Assembly: GCA_900315105.1 (NCBI GenBank)
Contig: OMXX01000031.1
Coordinates: 35,166-99,165, forward strand
Source of the DNA: an uncultured Prevotellaceae bacterium
GTDB lineage: Bacteria > Bacteroidota > Bacteroidia > Bacteroidales > Bacteroidaceae
Direction of reading: 5' to 3'
Length of the DNA: 64,000 nt
Positions 53,794 through 62,392 of the stretch are shown here, piece after piece. A program made the translations under genes and the position numbers. The notes beneath the pieces are model-generated. The model was not told the DNA's origin, searched no databases, and was given only the letters and a program-made list of their open reading frames with translations. The first letter of the stretch is position 1. Every line of letters begins with the position of its first letter.

Positions 53794-53825
53794 CAAAGGT
53801 ACTAATAATTAATGAATTACGCAAA
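53794..53825 (-). promoter_or_regulatory. Promoter of rplC operon
   Basis: On the minus strand, TTTG (53822-53825), a 20-base spacer, and TACCTTTG (53794-53801). Transcription begins about 170 bases before rplC, after the rpsJ terminator. Confidence 0.8.
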
Positions 53826-53856
53826 TTTTTCGCGAATTATTTTACAAAAATATTTA

Positions 53857-53891
53857 ACAAAAAAATCCAGTCTGCAAAAACAGACCGGATT
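53857..53891 (-). terminator. Terminator after rpsJ
   Basis: On the minus strand, AATCCGGTCTG and CAGACTGGATT form an 11-pair stem, followed by a T-run. It ends the fusA-rpsJ transcript, so rpsJ is separated from rplC. Confidence 0.8.
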
Positions 53892-53916
53892 TTTATCTAT
53901 AAGTGTTTTCTAGAAA

Positions 53917-54222
53917 CTACACCTTGATCTCTACCTCAACACCTGAAGGAAGCTCGAGCTTCATAAGTGCGTCGATAGTCTTTGTTGTAGAACTGTAGAT
54001 GTCGATAAGACGCTTGAAGTCTGAAAGCTGGAACTGCTCACGGCTCTTCTTGTTAACGAATGTAGAACGGTTAACTGTGAAGATACGCTTGTGAGTTGGA
54101 AGTGGAATTGGACCGCTTACGATAGCACCAGTAGCCTTTACAGCCTTAACGATCTTCTCTGCTGACTTGTCAACTAACTTGTGGTCGTATGACTTCAGCT
54201 TGATACGGATTTTCTGACTCAT
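53917..54222 (-). CDS. rpsJ: Ribosomal protein S10
   Basis: The 101-residue protein, [20 protein letters not shown], also takes part in NusB antitermination complexes. [20 protein letters not shown] is the family motif. In many bacteria rpsJ heads the S10 operon. Here it ends the fusA unit and a terminator separates it from rplC. Confidence 0.96.
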   Translation of the reverse strand: MSQKIRIKLKSYDHKLVDKSAEKIVKAVKATGAIVSGPIPLPTHKRIFTVNRSTFVNKKSREQFQLSDFKRLIDIYSSTTKTIDALMKLELPSGVEVEIKV

Positions 54223-54332
54223 AATTTTAATAATTTAATAATGTTAATAAAAAAGAGTGAGAGAAGTCCGTAAAGAGTCATTTGCTCACGGACTCCTCAT
54301 TATTGTTCTTCGCGTTTCCGCGAAAGAGTTTC

Positions 54333-56456
54333 TTACACGAGATCTGCGCGACCCTTGTTCTCCTCGAGGATAGCCTTAGCGATTGAGCTAGAAACCGCCT
54401 CGTGGTGATCATACTCCATTGAAGAAGTAGCACGACCTGAAGTGATGGTACGGAGAGCTGTTACATAACCGAACATCTCTGCCAGTGGAACCATTGCCTT
54501 AACGATCTTAGCACCGCTACGAGCATCGTCCATACCCTGAACCATACCACGACGCTTGTTCAAGTCACCGATAACGTCACCCATGCTCTCCTCTGGAGTT
54601 ACAACCTCTACCTTCATGATAGGCTCCATGAGAACTGGACCTGCCTTAGGACAAGCATTCTTGAATGCGTTACGTGCAGCGAGCTCGAATGAGAGCTGGT
54701 CAGAGTCAACTGGGTGGAAGCTACCGTCGAGAAGAGTAACCTTCAAACCAGTTACAGGATAACCGCCGAGTACACCGTTCTTCAAGCAATCCTCGAAGCC
54801 CTTCTGTACTGCTGGGATGAATTCCTTAGGAACATTACCACCCTTAACCTCGTTGATGAACTGGAGATCGCCCTCCTTATAGTCCTCATCCTTAGGACCG
54901 ATGTTAACGATGATGTCAGCGAACTTACCACGACCACCAGACTGCTTCTTGTAAACCTCACGGAGGTTAACCTCACGTGTGATAGCCTCCTTGTAGTTAA
55001 CCTGTGGCTTACCCTGGTTACATTCTACCTTGAACTCACGCTTCAGACGGTCGATGATGATATCGAGGTGAAGCTCACCCATACCTGAGATAACGGTCTG
55101 GCCGCTCTGCTCATCAGTACGTACTGTGAATGTTGGGTCCTCCTCAGCGAGCTTAGCAAGACCGTTGTCAAGCTTAGCAACGTCAGCCTGAGACTTTGGC
55201 TCAACTGCGATAGAGATCACAGTATCAGGGAATGTCATTGACTCGAGTACGATTGGGTGCTCCTCATCACAGAGAGTATCACCTGTACGGATATCCTTGA
55301 AGCCTACACCAGAACCGATATCACCTGCAGCGATAACGTCAACTGGGTTCTGCTTGTTTGAGTGCATCTGGAACAGACGGCTTACGCGCTCCTTCTTACC
55401 AGAACGTGGGTTGAATACGTAAGAACCTGCCTCAACCTTACCTGAGTAAACACGGAAGAATACGAGACGACCTACGTATGGGTCTGTAGCGATCTTGAAT
55501 GCGAGAGCTGCTGTTGGATCGTCCTCAGTAGCCTTGAACTTAACCTCTGTGCTCTCGTCGCCTGGCTCTGTACCGATAACCTCCTCGTTGTCAAGTGGAG
55601 AAGGAAGAAGAGCACATACATAGTCGAGCATTGTCTGTACGCCCTTGTTCTTGAATGAAGAACCGCAGAGCATAGGAACACACTTCAACTCGAGAGTACC
55701 CTTACGGAGAGCTGCGATGATTTCCTCCTCTGTGATGCTATCAACATCACCGTCGAGGTACTTCATCATCAAATCCTCGTCGAACTCAGAAGCTGACTCG
55801 AGGAGCTTGTCACGCCACTCGTTGCACTCGTCAACGAGATCAGCTGGAATATCCTCTACGTCATAGTCAGCACCCATTGTCTCATCGTGCCAAAGGATAG
55901 CCTTCATCTTGATGAGGTCAACGAGACCCTTGAAGCTTTCCTCTGCACCGATTGGAACACAGAGAGGAACTGGGTTAGCGCCGAGAACCTCTCTCATCTG
56001 AGATACTACGTCGAAGAAGTTAGCACCTGAACGGTCCATCTTGTTAACGTAGCCGATACGAGGAACATTGTACTTGTCAGCCTGACGCCATACGGTCTCA
56101 GACTGTGGCTCAACACCACCTACTGCACAGTATGTTGCAACTGCACCGTCGAGTACGCGGAGTGAACGCTCTACCTCAGCTGTGAAGTCAACGTGTCCCG
56201 GAGTATCGATAAGGTTAATCTTGTACTGATTACCGTTATACTTCCAGAAACAGGTTGTAGCAGCAGATGTGATAGTGATACCACGCTCCTGCTCCTGAGC
56301 CATCCAGTCCATGGTAGCGCCACCTTCGTGTACCTCACCAATCTTGTGGGTCTTACCTGTATAGAAAAGAATACGCTCTGATGTGGTTGTCTTACCAGCA
56401 TCAATGTGAGCCATAATACCGATGTTACGGGTCAAATGAAGATCATGCTTTGCCAT
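54333..56456 (-). CDS. fusA: Elongation factor G
   Basis: The 707-residue translocase GTPase has G1 [11 protein letters not shown], switch-II region DTPGHVDFT and NKMD (G4), and domains II to V after. It moves tRNA and mRNA through the ribosome. Domain IV begins with the [10 protein letters not shown] region. It lies between rpsG and rpsJ. Confidence 0.97.
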   Translation of the reverse strand: MAKHDLHLTRNIGIMAHIDAGKTTTSERILFYTGKTHKIGEVHEGGATMDWMAQEQERGITITSAATTCFWKYNGNQYKINLIDTPGHVDFTAEVERSLRVLDGAVATYCAVGGVEPQSETVWRQADKYNVPRIGYVNKMDRSGANFFDVVSQMREVLGANPVPLCVPIGAEESFKGLVDLIKMKAILWHDETMGADYDVEDIPADLVDECNEWRDKLLESASEFDEDLMMKYLDGDVDSITEEEIIAALRKGTLELKCVPMLCGSSFKNKGVQTMLDYVCALLPSPLDNEEVIGTEPGDESTEVKFKATEDDPTAALAFKIATDPYVGRLVFFRVYSGKVEAGSYVFNPRSGKKERVSRLFQMHSNKQNPVDVIAAGDIGSGVGFKDIRTGDTLCDEEHPIVLESMTFPDTVISIAVEPKSQADVAKLDNGLAKLAEEDPTFTVRTDEQSGQTVISGMGELHLDIIIDRLKREFKVECNQGKPQVNYKEAITREVNLREVYKKQSGGRGKFADIIVNIGPKDEDYKEGDLQFINEVKGGNVPKEFIPAVQKGFEDCLKNGVLGGYPVTGLKVTLLDGSFHPVDSDQLSFELAARNAFKNACPKAGPVLMEPIMKVEVVTPEESMGDVIGDLNKRRGMVQGMDDARSGAKIVKAMVPLAEMFGYVTALRTITSGRATSSMEYDHHEAVSSSIAKAILEENKGRADLV

Positions 56457-56477
56457 TTCTTTATCTCCTCATTACAA

Positions 56478-56954
56478 TTAGAAACGGAAATGTGCAAATG
56501 CACGGTTAGCCTCAGCCATACGGTGCATATCCTCCTTACGCTTGAAAGCACCACCCTGGTTGTTGTATGCGTCCATGATCTCAGCAGCGAGCTTGTCAGC
56601 CATACCCTTACCACCACGCTTACGAGCGAAGATGATCATATTCTTCATTGAAATAGACTCCTTACGGTCAGCACGGATTTCTGTTGGAACCTGGAAAGTA
56701 GCACCACCGATACGGCGGCTCTTTACCTCAACCTGTGGAGTGATGTTGTCGAGTGCCTGCTTCCAAATATCAAGAGCAGACTTCTCCTCGTTTGCCATCT
56801 TCTCCTTTACGGTCTCAAGGGCAGCATAGAAGATTTCGTAAGATGTGTTCTTCTTACCATCAAACATAAGATGGTTAACGAACTTTGACACTTTCTTGTC
56901 ATTGAAGACTGGGTCTGGAAGGACCACGCGCTTCTTTGGTTTTGCTTTTCTCAT
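56478..56954 (-). CDS. rpsG: Ribosomal protein S7
   Basis: The 158-residue protein is [20 protein letters not shown], with [20 protein letters not shown] and the Trp in [13 protein letters not shown]. It binds 16S rRNA and can repress the str operon. It lies 21 bases before fusA. Confidence 0.96.
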   Translation of the reverse strand: MRKAKPKKRVVLPDPVFNDKKVSKFVNHLMFDGKKNTSYEIFYAALETVKEKMANEEKSALDIWKQALDNITPQVEVKSRRIGGATFQVPTEIRADRKESISMKNMIIFARKRGGKGMADKLAAEIMDAYNNQGGAFKRKEDMHRMAEANRAFAHFRF

Positions 56955-57136
56955 TTTGTTGTTTGAAAAATTTTAAATTCTGCTTGGGGGCTGTCTGTTT
57001 CCTTGTCTTCAACGCTCTCTCCAGAGCATTTACTCAACCGTCACTAATAACAAATCTCCAGCAAAATGATGTTAAATGTACATTATATATATATGTACTT
57101 GCGTACAATTTCTTGCACTAAAAGAAAAATAAAACT

Positions 57137-57172
57137 ACCATTTGCCATTCAACTATGCAAATGGCAAATGGT
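57137..57172 (-). terminator. Terminator or attenuator after rpsL
   Basis: On the minus strand, ACCATTTGCCATT and AATGGCAAATGGT form a 13-pair stem, then AGTTTTATTTTTC. It lies 12 bases after the rpsL stop, in the 229-base gap before rpsG. It may cause partial termination. Confidence 0.75.
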
Positions 57173-57183
57173 GGTATTGGCTA

Positions 57184-57564
57184 TTACTTCTTAGCCTTTG
57201 GACGCTTAGCACCGTACTTGGAACGACGCTGTGTGCGGTTAGCAACACCGGCAGTATCAAGAGTACCGCGAACGATGTGATAACGTACACCTGGAAGGTC
57301 CTTTACACGACCACCACGTACAAGTACGATTGAGTGCTCCTGAAGGTTGTGGCCCTCACCTGGAATGTAAGAGTTAACCTCCTTAGAGTTTGTGAGACGA
57401 ACACGGGCTACCTTACGCATAGCCGAATTAGGCTTCTTAGGGGTAGTTGTATACACACGCACGCACACACCGCGACGCTGAGGACATGAGTCCAAAGCTG
57501 GTGACTTGCTCTTGTCTACAAGTACCTGTCTGCCTTTTCTTACCAATTGTTGAATTGTAGGCAT
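57184..57564 (-). CDS. rpsL: Ribosomal protein S12
   Basis: The 126-residue accuracy-centre protein is [20 protein letters not shown], with [20 protein letters not shown] (streptomycin region, Lys at the PKKPNS site) and [20 protein letters not shown]. It starts the str-type unit. A minus-strand -7 box lies at 57666-57673. Confidence 0.97.
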   Translation of the reverse strand: MPTIQQLVRKGRQVLVDKSKSPALDSCPQRRGVCVRVYTTTPKKPNSAMRKVARVRLTNSKEVNSYIPGEGHNLQEHSIVLVRGGRVKDLPGVRYHIVRGTLDTAGVANRTQRRSKYGAKRPKAKK

Positions 57565-57665
57565 AATTTAATTTGTTTAATTTATTTATATTATTTTATT
57601 TGTACTCAATACATTACACACTCCAATCAGGGCATAATACACCTTTTTTGAAGCGTTTCGGGGTG

Positions 57666-57673
57666 CAAAGGTA
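57666..57673 (-). promoter_or_regulatory. Promoter -7 box for rpsL unit
   Basis: The minus strand reads TACCTTTG, about 100 bases before the rpsL ATG. The remaining sequence up to 57859 holds a TCGARYTCACGTTA variant (57802-57815) and nothing else recognised. Confidence 0.6.
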
Positions 57674-57859
57674 CGAATATTTTCCGAAATTACCTAATAT
57701 AAATAAAGATTTGTTAGAATAGCCACAACTCTTTAACTTCTTTTAACTCTTACAAGTCTTTTTTAATTTTCAAATTTTTACCTAATGTGCAAATTCGGCA
57801 GCGAGTTCACGTTAATTATTGTCAGTTCAGCACCAAAGGCGCGTTCTCATATTAATTTC

Positions 57860-58693
57860 TTAATCCTTCACTCTCTTCACCCCATAGCTGTCCAACGCCT
57901 TTTGCATTCGCTGGTTGCTATGATATTGGTCAAATAGCGGATTTTTGATAGCGAGTTCCTGTGAAGAAGTCAACAATCCCTTGCTTGCCATTCGTTTCCT
58001 TATTATCGCAAAACCGCCATTGTCTGAAGCATTCATCTGAAGAAAGCCCCCGGCACTTGAACCAAGCTCCATCTGATTGGCATCACGAACAACAACAGCC
58101 TCAGAGAGTTTGACAGTATTATTCTTGTCGAGTACCAGATGCGCAAAGATACATTTCGCGGTTGGAGTCTTCCCTTCCATCTGTCTGACAGCCACGAACT
58201 CAAGGCAATCTCCAAGTTCCCAGCCCTCGTTATTCTTCACAATGGCGAGGGCTATTTCTGAAACCGTCGTGTCGGGGGTAATCGTGAGATTCCCAAGACT
58301 TATATCCGTCACGAGCATATTATCCTTGAGCGAATACGCTACAGGTGGAAGTGTGCCGAATGAAACGATATACGGAGCCACCACCTGTGCTTTCATGGCA
58401 ACCTCATTCTTGTTCAGATATACGGCAGGCTTTTGCATATTGACACCCTGAAAGCGTGAATAATCAGATTGTCGTCCAGTCTTATCCTGAAAGTTACCTC
58501 TCAACGATTCCTTCAACGCAGCATATATATTCTGTATGTTGCGCATCTTAACCCTATACACGACCTGTCCCTCAGCCTTCGCATCACGATATGTCGTCTG
58601 CTTGTGGCAAACCACGACCTGCCCATTACAGTTTCTGTAAACCACATTGTCAACCGCACCACATATAATTCCGTTTTTATCAAGTCTTGCCAT
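57860..58693 (-). CDS. Hypothetical protein, possible DUF6266-like
   Basis: The 277-residue product starts MARLDKNGIICGAVDNVVYR at 58693; the frame is open to 58738. There is no signal peptide or membrane segment. The N-terminal repeats around QVVYRVKMRNIQNIYAALKE and the overall layout resemble the Bacteroidetes DUF6266 family of unknown function, but this is a weak match by eye. It is alone, with its own full promoter. Confidence 0.5.
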   Translation of the reverse strand: MARLDKNGIICGAVDNVVYRNCNGQVVVCHKQTTYRDAKAEGQVVYRVKMRNIQNIYAALKESLRGNFQDKTGRQSDYSRFQGVNMQKPAVYLNKNEVAMKAQVVAPYIVSFGTLPPVAYSLKDNMLVTDISLGNLTITPDTTVSEIALAIVKNNEGWELGDCLEFVAVRQMEGKTPTAKCIFAHLVLDKNNTVKLSEAVVVRDANQMELGSSAGGFLQMNASDNGGFAIIRKRMASKGLLTSSQELAIKNPLFDQYHSNQRMQKALDSYGVKRVKD

Positions 58694-58735
58694 AATTCTT
58701 AAGGATTTTAATTTGTTTTCTTTTCTTTCTAGCTG

Positions 58736-58767
58736 CAAAGATACAGATATTCCGTTGAAAATCCAAA
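58736..58767 (-). promoter_or_regulatory. Promoter of hypothetical gene
   Basis: On the minus strand, TTTG (58764-58767), a 20-base spacer, and TATCTTTG (58736-58743). Confidence 0.7.
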
Positions 58768-58805
58768 TAAAAAACCAAATATTTACAATTAAAGTACATT
58801 AAAAA

Positions 58806-58916
58806 TACCATAGACAATGGTATCTTAATGGTAATTTAATGGTATTTTAATGGTAATTTAATGGTAATTACATCGGAGGAGAAACGGAAGAACAACGAAG
58901 CATAAGCCGAGAGGTA
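58806..58916. repeat. 11-base periodic array F
   Basis: In-register units: TACCATAGACA, ATGGTATCTTA, ATGGTAATTTA, ATGGTATTTTA, ATGGTAATTTA, ATGGTAATTAC, then ATCGGAGGAGA, AACGGAAGAAC, AACGAAGCATA. It shares the CGGAGG and AACGGA words with other arrays. The rest to 59172 is AT-rich with nothing else recognised. Confidence 0.75.
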
Positions 58917-59172
58917 TTATCTCTTTTATTACCACACAAAAAACATTCGAAAATTGTCATGTTATAAAACATTTCTTCAAGCATTGAATAAAAATCACAT
59001 ATGTAATATTCTGATATCAGAGTACGTCTTTTTCATTTTATGACGATTGTTTTCTTAGCAAAGAATTGCAAATATGCACTTTTCCTACTACTAAAATGAC
59101 TTAAAAATGCCGTTTTGCATGGAATTTAAGTAAATTTTATGAAAAAATGACGATTATTGGAGTTTTTTTGCG

Positions 59173-59180
59173 TATCTTTG
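59173..59180 (+). promoter_or_regulatory. Promoter -7 box for 6S-like RNA
   Basis: TATCTTTG matches TAnnTTTG. A palindromic hairpin ACAAAATGGC/GCCATTTTTGT follows at 59185-59210, where transcription would begin. Confidence 0.6.
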
Positions 59181-59183
59181 CAA

Positions 59184-59400
59184 CACAAAATGGCCACGTG
59201 CCATTTTTGTACGACATATTGATAATACGAAGCGTTATGCTTTTCTTGTAATCGGAAACGTGAGAAACTTCCAAAGTCAGCAAGAAAGTGTGGCGGTTCG
59301 CGCTTATAGCGTGGACTGAATACTACATCTGCTGACTGGGTAATTCTCACGACCTCCGATTGAAGAAGTGGTATATCAGTTCCACGCTTCATAACAATTA
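59184..59400 (+). ncRNA. ssrS: 6S-like RNA
   Basis: A long interrupted rod is visible from five separate paired blocks: GAAGCG (59229) with CGCTTC (59385); AATCGG (59250) with CCGATT (59356); CGTGAGAA (59259) with TTCTCACG (59344); AGTCAGCA (59275) with TGCTGACT (59330). The apical part AAGAAAGTGTGGCGGTTCGCG is very like the apical part of E. coli 6S RNA (AAGAATGTGGCGCTCCGCG, from memory). 6S RNA mimics an open promoter and binds RNA polymerase. Ends are approximate. It is upstream of and possibly cotranscribed with the small-protein gene at 59442. It might correspond to a catalogued Bacteroidales RNA family, which I cannot check. Confidence 0.65.
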
Positions 59401-59441
59401 AAGGCTCTTGTGGAGGCTGGAGAGCAATAGGAGTTATTACC

Positions 59442-59657
59442 ATGAATAAAACTGCTAAAATTTTAGTAACTTTTGTTGTCGTTTTTCTTTTTATCATCAT
59501 TTTTGGTGCTATTGCTGGCGCAATGAGTGATGCAGGTCGTACACCAGGAATCCTCGGATTAATAGTTTTGGCTGCTTTGATTGGTGCATTGAGAGCAATT
59601 TGGAAGAAGCCACAAAACCAAAAAGATGATAACAACAATTCTATTCTACAGAAGTAG
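59442..59657 (+). CDS. Small membrane protein, unknown function
   Basis: The 71-residue product starts MNKTAKILVTFVVVFLFIII and has two hydrophobic segments (about residues 7-27 and 36-54), then a charged Lys/Asn tail. It lies 40 bases after the 6S-like RNA and 11 bases before the DnaJ-domain gene, so all three may be one transcript. Family not recognised. Confidence 0.6.
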   Translation: MNKTAKILVTFVVVFLFIIIFGAIAGAMSDAGRTPGILGLIVLAALIGALRAIWKKPQNQKDDNNNSILQK

Positions 59658-59668
59658 CTAAAAACAGA

Positions 59669-60148
59669 ATGTTCAAAGACTATTATCAGATTTTGGGCAT
59701 TTCCCCATCTGCAACAAAACAAGAAATAAAGCAAGCTTATCGTCAGATGTCGTTAAAATGGCATCCTGATAAAAACCCAGGAGTTGATGTCACAGAAACA
59801 ATGCAAGACATTAACGAGGCCTATACGATATTATTTGATGACATAAGTCGCTCAAGGTATGATAAAGAATACTATGCTTTCTCTCAACATCAAGAAATAC
59901 ATCAAGTGAAAAAGTCTGAAACAAAGACTAAATCTTGGAATTACGACTATGATGTTATGGATGACGATTTGAGAGAGGATATCAATGCAGCCAGAGCAAA
60001 AGCTAAAGATTTGGTAGATGAGTTCTTAAAAAGTTTCAAAGAGACATCGAAAGTTGCAGCCAAGGGAGCTTGGGAAGAAGCTTATGGTCTAATCATATGC
60101 GGAATTCTTTTTACAATATTATTTGCATTAATCAGAACATGTAATTAG
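59669..60148 (+). CDS. DnaJ-domain protein with C-terminal membrane segment
   Basis: The 159-residue protein has a J domain at about residues 4-70 (DYYQILGISPSATKQEIKQA, HPD motif in KWHPDKNPG), a charged linker, and a C-terminal transmembrane segment (about residues 137-157, LIICGILFTILFALI). It probably recruits DnaK to the membrane. Unlike DnaJ, it has no Cys-rich or peptide-binding domain. It is AT-rich compared with the ribosomal block. Confidence 0.8.
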   Translation: MFKDYYQILGISPSATKQEIKQAYRQMSLKWHPDKNPGVDVTETMQDINEAYTILFDDISRSRYDKEYYAFSQHQEIHQVKKSETKTKSWNYDYDVMDDDLREDINAARAKAKDLVDEFLKSFKETSKVAAKGAWEEAYGLIICGILFTILFALIRTCN

Positions 60149-60154
60149 AAAATC

Positions 60155-61063
60155 ATGAAACAACCATCTATTTTCCTACTTATGGCATTGGGCATTATGT
60201 TATGCCAATCCTGCCAGAAAAAAGAAACAAAATACAAGGAATACACAAGTCCAGATAAAAGTTATGTAGTTTCTATACCAGAACAATTTCCTGCGTACAA
60301 ATGTGTAGCAGACTTTATGAGTTTTGCAAAAGAAGACAATTCAATTGTCATTCAATGTGTTCCTGTAGACAATTTAAATAATGATGTCACCAAAATCAAC
60401 GAAAATAGCGGAAAGTTTTCTTTCACTCAGATTGAGGTGTCTGACACATCTATCTTGTATCAATCTTCACAAGGTTTACTTACGGCCTATAAATATTATC
60501 TTATAAAGAAACTTCCAATAGCGAATTACATGATATGTGTATGTTCGCTGACCGAAAGCAAATCTGAAATAAAGGAAATGGGGAGTAGGATATACACCTC
60601 ATTAAAACCATTCATACCGAAAGATACCGAAAATACTTTGCAAAAAGCGGATAAGAGTTATACAACAAAATATTATTCCATCAAGTATCCTAAGGAATGG
60701 AGAGTTTTAGAAAACATTGATAAAATGACAGATGCATACATAGGCTCTAAACAAGAAGATTTTGGCTTCACAATTATCCGATTTGAAACGGACTATTCGC
60801 TATCTAAGGCCCACATCGAAACAAACGAAAACATAAAGCAAGCAGGATTTAGAATCATTTCTGACAAACAAATAACTATAGCTGGGAGAAAGTGCTATGA
60901 AACCCTACAGGATGGAACTCTTCAGGGGAAAAGATTCAAGCATCTATCCTATACATTCAAGAAAGGAGACATGTTATACAATATAAAATTTGGAAACTTA
61001 TCTAATGACAAACGAAAAGCTCTTGCTGACGAAATTATAGCCTCTTTCCGTTTTATGCAGTAA
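60155..61063 (+). CDS. Putative lipoprotein, unknown function
   Basis: The 302-residue product has a signal ending in LCQSCQK (lipobox, Cys about 20). Two similar parts each begin YSIKYPKEW-type (TSPDKSYVVSIPEQF and TKYYSIKYPKEWRV), suggesting duplicated PsbP-like folds, but the match is weak. It follows the DnaJ-domain gene by 6 bases and ends before the terminator at 61118-61154. Confidence 0.65.
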   Translation: MKQPSIFLLMALGIMLCQSCQKKETKYKEYTSPDKSYVVSIPEQFPAYKCVADFMSFAKEDNSIVIQCVPVDNLNNDVTKINENSGKFSFTQIEVSDTSILYQSSQGLLTAYKYYLIKKLPIANYMICVCSLTESKSEIKEMGSRIYTSLKPFIPKDTENTLQKADKSYTTKYYSIKYPKEWRVLENIDKMTDAYIGSKQEDFGFTIIRFETDYSLSKAHIETNENIKQAGFRIISDKQITIAGRKCYETLQDGTLQGKRFKHLSYTFKKGDMLYNIKFGNLSNDKRKALADEIIASFRFMQ

Positions 61064-61117
61064 GACTGCCCCAGATAGAGAATATATAATTCGTACAAAT
61101 TTTATGAACTTGAATAT

Positions 61118-61154
61118 AAACTCCCTGTAATGCGCTTTGCATTACAGGGAGTTT
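61118..61154 (+). terminator. Strong terminator
   Basis: A 16-pair perfect stem AAACTCCCTGTAATGC / GCATTACAGGGAGTTT, then TTTATTC. It ends the DnaJ-lipoprotein transcript. TCGARYTCACGTTA motifs lie nearby at 61161-61174 (minus) and 61250-61262 (plus, partial). Confidence 0.88.
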
Positions 61155-61258
61155 TTATTCTAACGTGAATTCGACAAATTTACCGAGTATAATTTTCCGG
61201 TAATTTACTTTTCTGACATTTATTTTCAATTAAAAGGCATGCAGGGTGCGGTTTCACG

Positions 61259-62386
61259 TTAATTATTCTTCTTATAGCTCACTACTGCCCAGACAGCCAT
61301 GACTGAGGAGGAAATGACGAGGGCGAGGACCTGATGGGCTATACTCTGGAAATCACCACCTCGGATGAATACTGTACGGACAGCATCAACGAAATAGTGC
61401 ATTGGATTGATGTACGTAGTAAGATAAGCCCAATGTGGCATTGAACGAACAGGGGTGAAAAGACCGGAAAGAAGCATCAGACAGACCACGAAGAACCACA
61501 TTACCAACATAGCTTGCTGAAGAGTGTCGCTATAGTTGGAAATGATAAGTCCAAGAGACGAGAAGAACAATGCCAAGAGCAAGGCTAACAAGTAGATAAG
61601 GATGAGCGGTCCCTGACACGTAATGCCATAGACGCCCCACGACAGTAGCAGACAGAGAGTCAGGACTACCATACCGATAATCCAGTAAGGGATGAGCTTT
61701 GCAAGGATGAACGACCACTTGGATACCGGGGTAACGTTGATCTGTTCAATAGTTCCCTTCTCCTTCTCTCCCACTATGTTAAGCGCAGGCAGGAAACCGC
61801 AGAGCATCATCATAAGGATGCCCGTCAAGGCAGGAATCATAAAGACCTTGTAACTTTGTCCCTTGTTGTAGAGAGATAAAACCTGACCACTACGGCCTCT
61901 CCCCCCGCCCTCTCCCGTAGAGAGGGAGCCGGAGAGCGAAAGGGATTCTATTTTAATAGGAGAGGATTGGTTTACTATCTGCGAAAGATACGACAATCCT
62001 ATTGAGCCTTTTGTTCCATTAACAGCATTGGCAGCAATAAGAATTTGCGGATTACTGTCCAAGGTTAAGTCGTGGCTGTAATTTCGGGGAATAACCAGTA
62101 CAATATCAGCCTTTGAGGTTTCAATATCCTTGAAGGCTGCATTATATGTAGGGCACAGGCCATTGAATATAAAGTAATTAGAAGCCTCTATGCTATGCAC
62201 AAGTTGCTGGGAGAGCATAGAACGGTCGTTATCCACCACATCAACGCGTATGTTCTTTACCTCCTGATTCATTACCCACGGCATGACACACATCACCATT
62301 ATGGGAAAGATAAAGATTATCCTCGGCATAAACGAGTTACGGCGTATCTGCAGGAACTCTTTCTGTATGAGATATTTCAATGTCAT
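61259..62386 (-). CDS. ABC-2 type transporter permease, with repeat insertion
   Basis: The 375-residue permease has one N-terminal transmembrane segment (about residues 20-40), a large periplasmic domain and about five C-terminal segments (from about residue 180). It is the second permease of a YbhFSR-like exporter. Residues about 151-166 (LSGSLSTGEGGGRGRS) are encoded by a GC-rich repeat (61892-61934) that is nearly identical to copies at 3703 and 3852. The insertion keeps frame and lies in the periplasmic domain just before the membrane part. Confidence 0.82.
   Translation of the reverse strand: MTLKYLIQKEFLQIRRNSFMPRIIFIFPIMVMCVMPWVMNQEVKNIRVDVVDNDRSMLSQQLVHSIEASNYFIFNGLCPTYNAAFKDIETSKADIVLVIPRNYSHDLTLDSNPQILIAANAVNGTKGSIGLSYLSQIVNQSSPIKIESLSLSGSLSTGEGGGRGRSGQVLSLYNKGQSYKVFMIPALTGILMMMLCGFLPALNIVGEKEKGTIEQINVTPVSKWSFILAKLIPYWIIGMVVLTLCLLLSWGVYGITCQGPLILIYLLALLLALFFSSLGLIISNYSDTLQQAMLVMWFFVVCLMLLSGLFTPVRSMPHWAYLTTYINPMHYFVDAVRTVFIRGGDFQSIAHQVLALVISSSVMAVWAVVSYKKNN
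61892..61934 (-). repeat. GC-rich dispersed repeat inside a permease gene
   Basis: A 43-base match to the 3703-3746 unit with about two differences, beginning ACGGCCTCTCCCCCCG. It is translated in frame as an internal Gly/Ser-rich loop. Confidence 0.88.
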
Positions 62387-62392
62387 AGCCTA

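Noticed and set aside
7142..58916. 11-base arrays as CRISPR
   Set aside because: Units are too short, there are no unique spacers, and no cas genes are in the window.
59126..59734. 202-codon minus-strand frame over the 6S-like RNA and the small membrane gene
   Set aside because: It covers the structured RNA antisense and the 59442 gene; its composition (Pro/Lys/Arg-rich) is not that of a real protein.
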